NCBI RefSeq assembly: GCF_020595095.1
Contig: NZ_JAJDOP010000006.1
Span: 1 to 64,000, forward strand
Length of the DNA stretch: 64,000 nt
Direction: 5' to 3'
Origin: Microvirga rosea
GTDB taxonomy: Bacteria; Pseudomonadota; Alphaproteobacteria; Rhizobiales; Beijerinckiaceae
Each line of letters begins with the position of its first letter. Within the stretch, counting starts at the first letter, position 1. Positions 46,467-54,696 of the stretch are shown one piece after another. Position numbers and translations under genes: made by a program. Under the pieces are notes generated by a model. That model had not been told where the DNA came from, ran no database searches, and was given only the letters and a program-made list of their open reading frames with translations.

Positions 46467-48074
46467 ATGTTGCGCTTCTCGAAGTCGAAGATCATCGCCA
46501 CGATGGCGGTCATCCTTATCGGCCTTCTTCTCGCCGTTCCGAGCTTGATGGGTCGCGAGGAGCGGGAAGCCTTCCAGCGCTCCCTGCCGAGCTGGGTGCC
46601 CTCGTGGCTGATTCCATCCCGTGCCGTCGTGCTCGGTCTTGACTTGCAGGGCGGCTCTCACGTCCTGCTCGAGGTGGATATCCCCGACCTTCTGCGGACG
46701 CAGAGCACCACCCTTCGCGACGACGTGCGGCGGGTGTTGCGCGAGGCGCGCGTAAATCCCCAGGGCGGCATCCAGCTCAACCCGCGCGGCGTCCAGATCC
46801 GCGTTCCCGATGCGGGCGACCGCGACAAGATCCTGCCGCGTCTGCGCGAGCTGTCTCAGCCGATCGGCAATGCTGTGCTCGGCCAGGGCGGCGGACGCGA
46901 CCTCGACGTGGCGGTCACTCCGGACGGGTTGATCACGCTCACCTATACGGACGCAGGCATCAACGAGAAGGTGCGGCGCGCGGTCGACCAGTCCATCGAG
47001 GTCATCCGCCGCCGTATCGACGTCACCGGCACGACGGAGCCCAGCATTCAACGGCAGGGCGCGGACCGCGTCCTCGTCCAGGTGCCTGGCCTTCAGGATC
47101 CGCAGCGCCTGAAGGAGCTGCTGGGCCGAACCGCCAAGCTCGAATTCCGCCTGCTCGGCCAGCAGGGCGCCACCGACGTGGACATGCTACCGATGCGGGA
47201 TGCCGGAGGCCAGAAGTCGCCCGTGGAGCGGCGCGTCATCGCCGAAGGCGCCGACCTCGTGGATGCGCAGCCGGCCTTCGACAGCCGCACCAACGAGCCC
47301 ATCGTCAACTTCCGCTTCAACATCCGCGGTGCTCAGCGCTTCGGACAGGCGACCTCCGAGAATATCGGACGCCCGCTCGCCATCGTGCTCGACAACGAAG
47401 TGATCTCCGCGCCGACCATTCAATCGGCGATCACGGGCGGCTCCGGCCAGATTTCCGGCCGCTTCACGGTGCAGCAGGCCCAGGATCTGGCGGTTCTCCT
47501 GCGCGCCGGCGCCCTGCCGGCCAAGCTGACCATCGTCGAGGAGCGCACGGTCGGGCCGGGCCTCGGGCAGGATTCCATCGAGGCCGGCAAGAAGGCGACC
47601 TATGTGGCGGCGGTCCTGGTCATGATCTTCATGATCGTGACCTACGGATTGTTCGGCCTGTTCGCGAACGTGGCGCTTCTCGTCCATGTGGGCCTGATCT
47701 TCGGCCTCATGTCCGTTCTCGAGGCGACGCTGACGCTGCCGGGCATCGCCGGTATCGTTCTGACGATCGGCACTGCCGTCGACTCGAACGTGCTGATCTA
47801 CGAGCGCATCCGCGAGGAAGCGCATGCCGGTCGCTCGATTCCGTCCGCGATCCAGGCCGGCTTCGAGCGCGCCTTCGCGACCATCGTGGACTCGAACAGC
47901 ACCATGGCGATCGCCGCCGTGATCCTGTTCTTCCTCGGGTCGGGGCCGGTGCGCGGCTTCGCAGTGGTCTTTATTCTCGGCATCCTGACGACGGTGATCA
48001 CCGCCGTGACGCTGACGCGCATGATGATTGCGCTCTGGTATCACTGGATGCGTCCGAAAACCCTTCCTTTCTAA
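46467..48074 (+). CDS. secD: Protein translocase subunit SecD
   Basis: RND-like membrane protein that uses proton motive force to pull exported proteins through SecYEG. 535 residues. Helix 1 is near IIATMAVILIGLLLAVPSL. VVLGLDLQGGSHVLLEVD begins the large periplasmic P1 domain. NFRFNIRGAQRFGQATSENIGRPLAIVLD is P1/P4. The helices carry IAGIVLTIGTAVDSNVLIYERIREE, with the conserved Asp of the proton path. ATG 46467 is chosen over TTG 46461. It has the usual length, and secF follows 12 bases later. Confidence 0.97.
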   Translation: MLRFSKSKIIATMAVILIGLLLAVPSLMGREEREAFQRSLPSWVPSWLIPSRAVVLGLDLQGGSHVLLEVDIPDLLRTQSTTLRDDVRRVLREARVNPQGGIQLNPRGVQIRVPDAGDRDKILPRLRELSQPIGNAVLGQGGGRDLDVAVTPDGLITLTYTDAGINEKVRRAVDQSIEVIRRRIDVTGTTEPSIQRQGADRVLVQVPGLQDPQRLKELLGRTAKLEFRLLGQQGATDVDMLPMRDAGGQKSPVERRVIAEGADLVDAQPAFDSRTNEPIVNFRFNIRGAQRFGQATSENIGRPLAIVLDNEVISAPTIQSAITGGSGQISGRFTVQQAQDLAVLLRAGALPAKLTIVEERTVGPGLGQDSIEAGKKATYVAAVLVMIFMIVTYGLFGLFANVALLVHVGLIFGLMSVLEATLTLPGIAGIVLTIGTAVDSNVLIYERIREEAHAGRSIPSAIQAGFERAFATIVDSNSTMAIAAVILFFLGSGPVRGFAVVFILGILTTVITAVTLTRMMIALWYHWMRPKTLPF

Positions 48075-48086
48075 GGAACTTGTACC

Positions 48087-49025
48087 GTGCGCCTTATCCG
48101 CATCTGGCCTGAAAGCGCCCATTTCGACTTCATGCGCTTCCGGCGCTTTTCCTTCCCGCTCTCGGCGGCTCTGTCGGTGCTGACGGTTCTGCTGCTGCTG
48201 ACCCATGGCCTGAATTTCGGCATCGACTTCAAGGGCGGCACGCTCATGGAGCTGCAGGCCAAGTCCGGGCAAGCGGACGTCGCCAAGATCCGTCAGACGG
48301 CCGAAGGATTCGGCTTCGGCGAGGTCGAGGTTCAGGAGTTCGGGACGGCCGGCGGGCTGTCGCTGCGCTTCCCGATTCAGGCGGGCGGCGAGGCGGCGCA
48401 GAGCGCCGTGGTGCAGAAGGTGCGGGATACCTTCGGAAACGATTATGAGTTCCGCCGCGTGGAGACCGTCGGTCCCCGCGTCTCGGGCGAGCTCGTCCAG
48501 TCCGGCACCATCGGCATCATCCTTTCGGTGATCGCGGTGCTGTTCTATCTGTGGTTCCGCTTCGAGCGCGAGCTGGCCATCGGCGCCATCGTCGGCACTC
48601 TTCACGACATCGTTCTCACCGTCGGGTTCTTCGTGATCACCCGGCACGAGTTCAACATGACGTCGATCGCCGCGATCCTGACCATCGTCGGCTATTCGCT
48701 CAACGAAACCGTCGTCGTGTTCGACCGAACCCGTGAGCTCATGCGCCGCTACAAGACGATGCCGGTGACGGAGCTTCTCAACCTCTCCATCAACACCACC
48801 ATGTCACGAACGGTGATGACGGCGACCACGACGGCATTGTCGCTGCTGGCGCTCGTGCTGTTCGGGGGGCGCGCCATCGAAGGCTTCGCACAGGTCATGT
48901 TGTACGGCGTCGTGGTCTGTACCTATTCGGCGATCTTCATTTCGTCGCCGATGCTGATCTATATCGGCCTGCGCAGCACGGAAACGGTCAAGGCGCCCGA
49001 GGGCAAGGTCGCCCCGGCGGAGTAA
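48087..49025 (+). CDS. secF: Protein translocase subunit SecF
   Basis: Partner of SecD. 312 residues, six helices. MRLIRIWPESAHFDFMRFRRFSFPL opens the protein, and the D1 motif is GIDFKGGTLMELQ. The periplasmic domain ends GPRVSGELVQSGTIGIILSVIAVL. SLNETVVVFDRTRELM carries the conserved Asn/Asp charge site. The start is GTG 48087, supported by AAGGAAC at 48073-48079. An ATG at 48132 would cut the N-terminal cytosolic lead. It is followed immediately by the Mth938-like gene. Confidence 0.97.
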   Translation: MRLIRIWPESAHFDFMRFRRFSFPLSAALSVLTVLLLLTHGLNFGIDFKGGTLMELQAKSGQADVAKIRQTAEGFGFGEVEVQEFGTAGGLSLRFPIQAGGEAAQSAVVQKVRDTFGNDYEFRRVETVGPRVSGELVQSGTIGIILSVIAVLFYLWFRFERELAIGAIVGTLHDIVLTVGFFVITRHEFNMTSIAAILTIVGYSLNETVVVFDRTRELMRRYKTMPVTELLNLSINTTMSRTVMTATTTALSLLALVLFGGRAIEGFAQVMLYGVVVCTYSAIFISSPMLIYIGLRSTETVKAPEGKVAPAE

Positions 49026-49030
49026 GGCTC

Positions 49031-49417
49031 ATGAGCGGCGGCCGTATCTATGACGGCTTCGTGCCGGGGCGTTATCCCATCGACGCCTATGGCAACGGGG
49101 GCTTCCGCTTCGCGGACATGTCCCATCGCGGGTCCATCCTGATCCTGCCGTCAGGCATCAAAGCCTGGCCGGTCTCGTCGGTCGCCGAAATCACGGCAGA
49201 GACTCTCGCGCCGGTTTTCGCGGAAGCGGAGGAGATCGAGTTCTTTCTGCTCGGCACCGGCGTCGATGTCGCGGCCATCCCGGAACGGTTGCGGCTGAAT
49301 TTCCGGGAGCACCGCATCGGTCTCGACGTGATGCAGAGCGGCGCCGCGGCGCGGACTTACAACATCCTGCTCGCCGAAGGCCGCAAGGTCGCGGCGGCGC
49401 TGATCGCCGTGCCCTGA
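49031..49417 (+). CDS. Mth938-like domain-containing protein
   Basis: A 128-residue small cytosolic protein of the Mth938/NDUFAF3-like fold. YDGFVPGRYPIDAYGNGGFRFADMSHRGSILILPSGI is the conserved N-terminal half. EIEFFLLGTGVDVAAIPERLRLNFREHRIGLDVMQSGAAARTYNIL is the conserved nucleotide-like pocket. Mitochondrial relatives (NDUFAF3) assist complex I assembly. Here the next gene is a synthase-fold relative of NDUFAF6, so an assembly role for the pair is a reasonable inference. It starts 5 bases after secF. Confidence 0.92.
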   Translation: MSGGRIYDGFVPGRYPIDAYGNGGFRFADMSHRGSILILPSGIKAWPVSSVAEITAETLAPVFAEAEEIEFFLLGTGVDVAAIPERLRLNFREHRIGLDVMQSGAAARTYNILLAEGRKVAAALIAVP

Positions 49418-49418
49418 C

Positions 49419-50267
49419 ATGGCGTCCGAGGATCTCGCCTTCGCCTATTCCCATTGTGAGGCGCTCGTTCGCGAGGCCGATCCGGATCGGTTCTGGGCCA
49501 GCCAGTTCGCTCCGGCGGACAAGCGTCCACACATTCACGCGCTGCACGCGTTCAACTACGAAATCGCGCGGGTGCGGGATTCCGTCCGCGAGGCCGTCCT
49601 CGGAGAGATCCGCCTGCAATGGTGGCGCGATGCCCTGCAGGGTGAAGCGCGCGGCGATGTGAAGGCCAATCCGGTCGCCGCCGCCCTGGACGACACGATC
49701 GTAAAGTTCCGGTTGCCGCGCGCGGCGCTGGTCAGCGTGATCGATGCCCGGATCTTCGACCTCTACGACGATCCGATGCCGTCGCTGAACGACCTTGAAG
49801 GTTACTGCGGAGAAACGTCGTCGAGCCTCATCCGGCTTGCAAGCATCATCCTGATGGGCGGATCCGATCCCGGAAACGCGGATGCGGCCGGTCATGCGGG
49901 CGTCGCCTATGCGGTAACGGGACTCCTGCGCGCCTTTCCGTGGCATGCCCGCCAGGGCCAGGTCTTTCTCCCCGCAGACATTCTCGGCCGTCATGGGGTG
50001 GTGCGTGACGACATCGTGACGGGTCGCGGAGGGCCGGGTCTCAAAGGGGCGCTTGCGGACCTGCGCGCCGTGGCGCGGCGGCACCTCGACCAGGTCAGGA
50101 CACTCCGTCCGACCATTCCTCCCGATGCGGCGCCCGCGTTCCGCATGCTCGCCCTCGTGGAGCCCTATCTCCGGCAAATGGAACGGCCCGATTACGATCC
50201 GTTCCATTCCCAGGTGGACTTGCCACGCTGGCGGAAGATCTGGGCGCTGTGGCGCAAAGCGCCCTAG
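49419..50267 (+). CDS. Squalene/phytoene synthase-fold protein lacking catalytic aspartates (NDUFAF6-like)
   Basis: A 282-residue protein of the squalene/phytoene synthase superfamily. Helical framework motifs are recognisable: HALHAFNYEIARVRD, IRLQWWRDALQGEARG, YCGETSSSLIRLA and GVAYAVTGLLRAFPW. The first Asp-rich motif (DxxxD in true synthases) reads NYEIARVRD at 46-54. The second, usually NxxRDxxED, reads GLLRAFPWHARQG around 168-180, with the aspartates gone. An active terpenoid synthase is therefore unlikely. The protein resembles NDUFAF6-type complex I assembly factors. It sits one base after the Mth938-like gene. Confidence 0.87.
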   Translation: MASEDLAFAYSHCEALVREADPDRFWASQFAPADKRPHIHALHAFNYEIARVRDSVREAVLGEIRLQWWRDALQGEARGDVKANPVAAALDDTIVKFRLPRAALVSVIDARIFDLYDDPMPSLNDLEGYCGETSSSLIRLASIILMGGSDPGNADAAGHAGVAYAVTGLLRAFPWHARQGQVFLPADILGRHGVVRDDIVTGRGGPGLKGALADLRAVARRHLDQVRTLRPTIPPDAAPAFRMLALVEPYLRQMERPDYDPFHSQVDLPRWRKIWALWRKAP

Positions 50268-50313
50268 GCCCCCGCGTTTATCGCCCCGATCGGCGGTTGC
50301 GCGTCGCGGAGCG

Positions 50314-51732
50314 CTACTCCGCCGCCGCCGGCAGTTGAGCTGCGGCCATCCAGGCCGCGAGATCCGCCCGGGCGCGATCCGTCAGCATCTTCTTCCGGGC
50401 GATGGCTTTGGCGGAGCCCCGTAGCCGCTTGCCGTCCTCCGCCTTCGGTGCCTGGGCAAGGGGCGGGAAGAGGCCGAAATTCACGTTCATGGGCTGGAAG
50501 GAGCGCGGACCCTCGTCGATGGTCTCGATATGCCCGCCCGTGATGTGGTTGATCAGCGCCCCGAGGGCCGTGGTGTGCGGCAGGGGCTGGATCGGCTGGC
50601 CGAGCCGTTCCGCAGCTGCAAAACGCCCCGTCATCAGGCCGACCGCAGCGCTTTCCACATAGCCTTCGCAGCCGGTGATCTGGCCCGCGAAGCGCAGGCG
50701 CGGCATGGCCTTCAGGCGCAGGGTTGGATCGAGGAGCTTCGGCGAGTTGAGGTAGGTGTTGCGGTGAATGCCGCCGAGGCGCGCGAATTCCGCGTTCTCG
50801 AGGCCCGGGATCATGCGGAAGATGCCGGTCTGCTCGCCGTATTTCAGCTTCGTCTGGAACCCGACCATGTTGAAGAGGGTGCCGAGGGCGTTGTCCTGGC
50901 GCAGCTGCACTATGGCGTAGGGCTTGCGGTCAGGATTGCGTGGATCGGTGAGGCCGACGGGCTTCATGGGGCCGTGGCGCAGGGTCTCGCGGCCGCGCTC
51001 GGCCATGACCTCGATGGGAAGGCAGCCGTCGAAATACGGCGTATTGGCCTCCCATTCCTTGAACTCGGCCTTGTCGCCCGCGATCAGCGCGTCCACGAAG
51101 GCCTCGTACTGCTCCTTCGTCATGGGGCAGTTGATGTAGTCCTTGCCCGTGCCGCCGGGGCCGACCTTGTCGTAGCGCGATTGAAACCACGCCACGTCCA
51201 TGTCGATGGATTCGCGATACACGATGGGGGCAATGGCATCGAAGAAGGCGAGGGACGTCTCGCCGGTGAGTGCGAGAATCGCTTCCGCCAGAGAGGGAGA
51301 GGTGAGCGGGCCGGTGGCGATGATGACGGAAGACCATTCCTCCGGGGGAAGGCCCGCGATCTCGCCGCGTTCGATAGTGACGAGGGGATGCGCCTCGAGG
51401 GCGGCGGTCACGGCGTCCGAGAATCCGTCGCGGTCCACGGCCAGCGCCCCGCCTGCGGGTACCTGGTTGGCATCGCCCTTGGCCATGATGAGCGAGCCGA
51501 GGGAGCGCATTTCCTGATGGAGCAGGCCGACCGCATTGGTGTCGGCGTCGTCGGACCGGAAGGAATTGGAGCAGACGAGTTCCGCCAAGCCCTGGGTCTT
51601 GTGGGCGTCGGTGCCGCGCACCGGCCGCATCTCGTGGAGAACCACCGGGACGCCCGCCTGGGCGATCTGCCAAGTTGCCTCGGAACCTGCGAGGCCGCCG
51701 CCGACGACGTGGATCGGTTGAAGCTTGCTCAT
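50314..51732 (-). CDS. trmFO: Methylenetetrahydrofolate--tRNA-(uracil(54)-C5)-methyltransferase
   Basis: Folate- and FAD-dependent enzyme that makes T54 in tRNA. At 472 residues it has the normal length. [22 protein letters not shown] is the FAD dinucleotide fold (residues about 6-27). [26 protein letters not shown] and [19 protein letters not shown] are characteristic. The conserved late motif is [22 protein letters not shown] 51732 is chosen because GAGAGG lies 7 bases before it; ATG 51738 overlaps that site. It is divergent from the SDR gene. Confidence 0.97.
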   Translation of the reverse strand: MSKLQPIHVVGGGLAGSEATWQIAQAGVPVVLHEMRPVRGTDAHKTQGLAELVCSNSFRSDDADTNAVGLLHQEMRSLGSLIMAKGDANQVPAGGALAVDRDGFSDAVTAALEAHPLVTIERGEIAGLPPEEWSSVIIATGPLTSPSLAEAILALTGETSLAFFDAIAPIVYRESIDMDVAWFQSRYDKVGPGGTGKDYINCPMTKEQYEAFVDALIAGDKAEFKEWEANTPYFDGCLPIEVMAERGRETLRHGPMKPVGLTDPRNPDRKPYAIVQLRQDNALGTLFNMVGFQTKLKYGEQTGIFRMIPGLENAEFARLGGIHRNTYLNSPKLLDPTLRLKAMPRLRFAGQITGCEGYVESAAVGLMTGRFAAAERLGQPIQPLPHTTALGALINHITGGHIETIDEGPRSFQPMNVNFGLFPPLAQAPKAEDGKRLRGSAKAIARKKMLTDRARADLAAWMAAAQLPAAAE

Positions 51733-51821
51733 GATCATCCTCTCGAACGGCGCTTTGTTGACCCTCCCGACCGTACGGGTCAAGCTGGACCATTCCCAAT
51801 CGAGCAAAGGTTTTAAGGATC

Positions 51822-52580
51822 ATGGCCTCAAAGCGACCCATCGTGCTTATAACAGGCGGCAGCCGAGGCATAGGCGCTGCGTTGGCGCATCTGGCGGCAA
51901 AGCGCGGTTACGATGTGGCCGTCAATTACCGTTCCGAGCGGGATGCGGCCGAACGGGTGGTCGCGGCCTGTCGCGAGGCGGGAGCCGCCGCCATCGCCTG
52001 CCAGGGCGACATGGCGGCCGCGGCGGATGTCATTCGGGTGTTCGATGAGGTTGCGGCCGGCCTTGGGCCGATCTCCCATGTGGTGAACAACGCGGGCATC
52101 ACCGGGCGTTCCAGCCGTTTGGAGCAAGCGTCGGACGAGACCATCCGCGCCTGTGTCGACGTGAACGTCCTCGGCGCGCTTTGGGTGGCGCGGGAAGCCG
52201 CACGGCGCCTGTCCAAGAGCAATGGCGGCCAGGGCGGGACGATCGTGAACATTTCCTCCGTCGCCTCGCGGCTGGGGAGCGCCGGGGAATATGTCTGGTA
52301 CGCGGCCTCGAAAGCCGCCGTGGACGCCATGACAATCGGGCTGTCGCAGGAGCTGGCCGGGGAGGGCGTGCGGGTGAATGCCGTCTCGCCCGGGATCACC
52401 CGCACGGAGATTCACGAGAAGAGCACCGGCGATGCCGCGCGCGTGGAGCGCTTTCGCTCCAAGATCCCCATGAACAGGATCGGCGAACCGGAAGAGATTG
52501 CCGAGACGATCCTGTTCCTGATGTCCGATGCTGCTTCCTATATCACCGGCGCCAACATCAGCGTGTCAGGCGGGAGATGA
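51822..52580 (+). CDS. SDR family oxidoreductase
   Basis: Classical short-chain dehydrogenase/reductase, 252 residues, predicted NADP(H)-dependent. The cofactor loop TGGSRGIG (residues 11-18) is followed by VNYRSERDAAERVV, with an Arg that favours NADP. NNAGITG, the catalytic Ser in NISSVASRLGS and YxxxK as YAASK are present, plus the SPGITRTEIHE loop. YNANISVSGGR-like ITGANISVSGGR ends it. Substrate unknown; glucose-dehydrogenase/FabG-like proteins are the closest style. A hairpin terminator follows. Confidence 0.93.
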   Translation: MASKRPIVLITGGSRGIGAALAHLAAKRGYDVAVNYRSERDAAERVVAACREAGAAAIACQGDMAAAADVIRVFDEVAAGLGPISHVVNNAGITGRSSRLEQASDETIRACVDVNVLGALWVAREAARRLSKSNGGQGGTIVNISSVASRLGSAGEYVWYAASKAAVDAMTIGLSQELAGEGVRVNAVSPGITRTEIHEKSTGDAARVERFRSKIPMNRIGEPEEIAETILFLMSDAASYITGANISVSGGR

Positions 52581-52598
52581 AGGGTCCAGAACGGCAAA

Positions 52599-52618
52599 CG
52601 CCCGCCGAAGGGCGGGCG
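52599..52618. terminator. Bidirectional terminator between SDR and DUF1127
   Basis: CGCCCGCC (52599-52606) and GGCGGGCG (52611-52618) form a perfect 8-bp stem with a GAAG tetraloop, 18 bases after the SDR stop. On the minus strand it ends in TTTG, on the plus strand in CCTTTG. It serves both convergent genes plausibly. Confidence 0.7.
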
Positions 52619-52646
52619 AGGGCCTTTGCTGCAATGCAGCAATATA

Positions 52647-52802
52647 TTATGCAGTGGCGTGCTGCCGAGCGATGTTGTCGATCTGGAAGCGGGAGATGCC
52701 CAGATCGTCAAGCTCGCGGTCGGAAAGCTGCGACAGCTCGCGGACGGTCTCGCGATAACGCATATAGGCGCGGACCTTAGAGAGGATGTAGGTAACGAAC
52801 AT
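52647..52802 (-). CDS. DUF1127 domain small protein (51 aa)
   Basis: A 51-residue arginine-rich cytosolic protein: MFVTYILSKVRAYMRYR, then the DUF1127 core ETVRELSQLSDRELDDLGIS, then RFQIDNIARQHATA. The L..LSDRELDDLGISR pattern is diagnostic of YjiS/DUF1127 proteins. Short members can bind RNA or regulate phosphate, carbon or stress responses in Agrobacterium and Rhodobacter. AAGGAG lies 7 bases before the ATG on the minus strand. It is convergent with the SDR. At 51 residues it is below common size cut-offs. Confidence 0.92.
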   Translation of the reverse strand: MFVTYILSKVRAYMRYRETVRELSQLSDRELDDLGISRFQIDNIARQHATA

Positions 52803-53130
52803 TGGTAGCTCCTTGAGTTAGCCGGCCCGGGGTGACCGGCGGCGTTTGTTCTTGCGTGTGCAATGCAGCATATAAGGGAGTGCGGCGCCGAAGAGGAGTG
52901 GTAATACTGTAGGTCTGTTATGCTTTAGTAGCATGACGCCCTAAGGCCACGTTAACAGGCATGTGCCGGGTGCATCCAGAACTGGTACAGCACAGCTTGC
53001 CGGAGCTTGGCAGTATCCGGGCTGATAAGAGCATGGCTTCCGAGTGTTCGGCTGTAATTCACCGATGGCACCAAATATGAACGAATATTCATCTCGTATT
53101 GATGAAGTATAGATTGCCACAATGGCTAAG

Positions 53131-53148
53131 ATTTCAGGAACCTGAAAT
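53131..53148. promoter_or_regulatory. 18-bp palindrome in the -35 region (candidate operator)
   Basis: ATTTCAGGAACCTGAAAT at 53131-53148 is two perfect 8-base arms around a central AA. It overlaps the -35 element of the predicted EcfG-type promoter, so a protein bound here could block or modulate the sigma contact. Confidence 0.5.
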
Positions 53149-53161
53149 AAGAGTTCGCGTT
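53137..53161 (+). promoter_or_regulatory. EcfG (general stress response) type promoter
   Basis: GGAAC (53137-53141), 16 bases, then CGTT (53158-53161). This matches the alphaproteobacterial general-stress ECF-sigma consensus GGAAC-N16/17-(C)GTT. Transcription would begin near 53168, about 29 bases before the ATG at 53197 and just ahead of the GGAGGAG ribosome site. Confidence 0.6.
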
Positions 53162-53196
53162 CTCTTCCCGATTGTTGCTTTGGAGGAGATGTTGCG

Positions 53197-53988
53197 ATGA
53201 AGACTATCGCCTTTGGTCTAGGGCTCGCGCTGTTGAGTACCACCGTTTACGCTCAGGCGCCTGCGACGCCCACACCTGACACATCCGCGCCCACTCAGAG
53301 CCGGACCGATTCCTCGACGACCCTCAGACACTCCACGGGCGACCGGAGCCCGTCCTCCGGGACCGAGACCCGCATCCGCGCCCGGATCGACAGCGGTGTC
53401 CGCACCGGAGTCGAGACCCGCGAGCATCGGGATGTCACGGTTCAGCGTACCCGTTCCATTCGGGAGGTCGAGGAGCCGAGCGTGTCCGTTTCGCGCCGCC
53501 GTGTCGTCACCTCTTATGAAGAGCCGGACACCGTCGTCCATCGCACCGTCGTCAAGAAGAAGCCCGCCTCGAAAAAGGTCGTGGTGAAGACAAAGAAGAA
53601 GCCCACCAAGGTCGTGGTCAAGAAGCGCCATTACGTGGTTCATGATGAGCCGGTCGAGGTGCGCCGCAAGACCGTGCGCCGTTACGAGGTCCATGAGCCG
53701 AGTGTCTCCGTGACCCGCCGGAGCGTCCGGCATATCCGCGAGGAATCGCCCCGCGTCGGCGTATCCGTGGAGCAGCGCCGGACCGTTCGTCCGTCCGCCG
53801 ACGTGAACGTATCCACCTCCGTTCGTGAACGTTCCTCGAGCCCGGAAGCCACCGGCTCCGTTTCGACCCGCAGCCGCATGAACTTGGATACCGGCTCGCG
53901 GAGCAACACCTCGACGCAGAGCGGTTCCGGCGGCACGCGCCTTCAGCAGCCGAGCGGCTCTTCGACGAGCGGCAGCACGAACCAGTAA
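53197..53988 (+). CDS. Exported, strongly basic low-complexity repeat protein
   Basis: A 263-residue protein of unknown function. The signal peptide MKTIAFGLGLALLSTTVYAQA is predicted to be cleaved near residue 20. The mature chain is Arg/Lys/Val/Ser-rich, with a KKKPASKKVVVKTKKKPTKVVV centre. Internal repeats include EEPSVSVSRRRVV and HEPSVSVTRRSVR, and the tail is Ser/Thr/Gly-rich. No cysteine and no globular domain is recognised. It could coat DNA, peptidoglycan or another polyanion outside the membrane. It has an EcfG-like promoter, a strong ribosome site (GGAGGAG) and its own terminator, so it is a stress-inducible single gene by inference. Confidence 0.82.
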   Translation: MKTIAFGLGLALLSTTVYAQAPATPTPDTSAPTQSRTDSSTTLRHSTGDRSPSSGTETRIRARIDSGVRTGVETREHRDVTVQRTRSIREVEEPSVSVSRRRVVTSYEEPDTVVHRTVVKKKPASKKVVVKTKKKPTKVVVKKRHYVVHDEPVEVRRKTVRRYEVHEPSVSVTRRSVRHIREESPRVGVSVEQRRTVRPSADVNVSTSVRERSSSPEATGSVSTRSRMNLDTGSRSNTSTQSGSGGTRLQQPSGSSTSGSTNQ

Positions 53989-54008
53989 GGCCGGACATCG
54001 GCAGAACT

Positions 54009-54040
54009 GAAAGGGGCCGATCTTTCGGCCCCTTTCCTTG
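54009..54040 (+). terminator. Rho-independent terminator of the basic repeat protein gene
   Basis: GAAAGGGGCCGA (54009-54020) and TCGGCCCCTTTC (54025-54036) form a perfect 12-bp stem with a TCTT loop. It begins about 20 bases after the stop and is followed by CTTGTT. Confidence 0.8.
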
Positions 54041-54131
54041 TTAGCCACGTGTCGGCCATGCGCTCCTGCCGCTTGCCGCAGTGCTGCCGAGGCGGCACAG
54101 TGCGCTCCGAAAAACCGCCATCGGGGGCATC

Positions 54132-54653
54132 ATGCAGCGGACCATCGTCTTCCTGTTGAGCAATTTTACGCTGACGTTCTTCGTCCTCGGCTTGCTGGCG
54201 GCGCTGGTTTCGCTCCTGCCGAAACCGCGTCCCTGGAGCCGGCTTCAGGTCGTGGAGGCGCTGCTGTCCTGGTTCCTGTTCTTTTCCTTGGGCGTGACCT
54301 TCCTGTACAATTTCGTGATGCACGTCTTCTTTTCCGAAATGGCGGCTTCTTTTATCGGATGGCAGACAAGTCCTTTTCAGAAGGAAGTCGGGTTCGCGAG
54401 CCTCGGCTTCTCCGTGGTCGGCTTCCTGGCCTTCAAGGGCAGTCCCGGTCTGCGCCTGGCGGCGGTCGTAGGACCTGCGTGCTTTCTCTGGGGCGCAGCC
54501 GTCGGGCATGCCGTGCAGATGGTGGAGGCGCACAACTACGCCCCAGGCAATGCCGGCGTGATATTCTACACCGACATTCTCATACCCCTCTTCGGCCTTA
54601 TCCTGTTGCTGCTGAGCGATAAGCGGAACGCTGGTATGCTACGGACCGCCTAG
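54132..54653 (+). CDS. DUF6790-like small membrane protein
   Basis: A 173-residue integral membrane protein with four to five helices (FLLSNFTLTFFVLGLLAALVSLL; ALLSWFLFFSLGVTFLYNFVMHVFF; FASLGFSVVGFLAF; AAVVGPACFLWGAAVGH; FYTDILIPLFGLILLLL). FIGWQTSPFQKEVGFAS recalls the DUF6790 pattern, from memory. Function is unknown. ATG 54132 is preferred over 54081 because the upstream part is basic and not family-like. It stands alone between a terminator and the convergent DMT transporter. Confidence 0.78.
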   Translation: MQRTIVFLLSNFTLTFFVLGLLAALVSLLPKPRPWSRLQVVEALLSWFLFFSLGVTFLYNFVMHVFFSEMAASFIGWQTSPFQKEVGFASLGFSVVGFLAFKGSPGLRLAAVVGPACFLWGAAVGHAVQMVEAHNYAPGNAGVIFYTDILIPLFGLILLLLSDKRNAGMLRTA

Positions 54654-54696
54654 GGTCCGGGACGGAACTAATCACAGGCTGGGTCGGCGATGAGGG

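Larger units (their letters stand above)
52803..53196. other. AT-richer divergent intergenic region (DUF1127 / basic secreted protein)
   Basis: This 394-base gap has no credible ORF. It contains the DUF1127 leader (with a minus-strand TTATAT about 70 bases from the start), an inverted repeat ATGAA-N6-TTCAT at 53077-53092, and the EcfG-like promoter and palindrome listed separately. Its base composition is distinctly more AT-rich than the surrounding genes. Confidence 0.6.

Noticed and set aside
49419-50267. A carotenoid or hopanoid (phytoene/squalene) synthase
   Set aside because: Both aspartate-rich motifs are missing and no HpnC/HpnD or Crt partner lies nearby, so terpenoid synthesis is not supported.
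53197-53988. A histone-like or nucleoid protein, based on Lys/Arg content
   Set aside because: A clear signal peptide directs it out of the cytoplasm, and the repeat pattern does not resemble known histone-like proteins.
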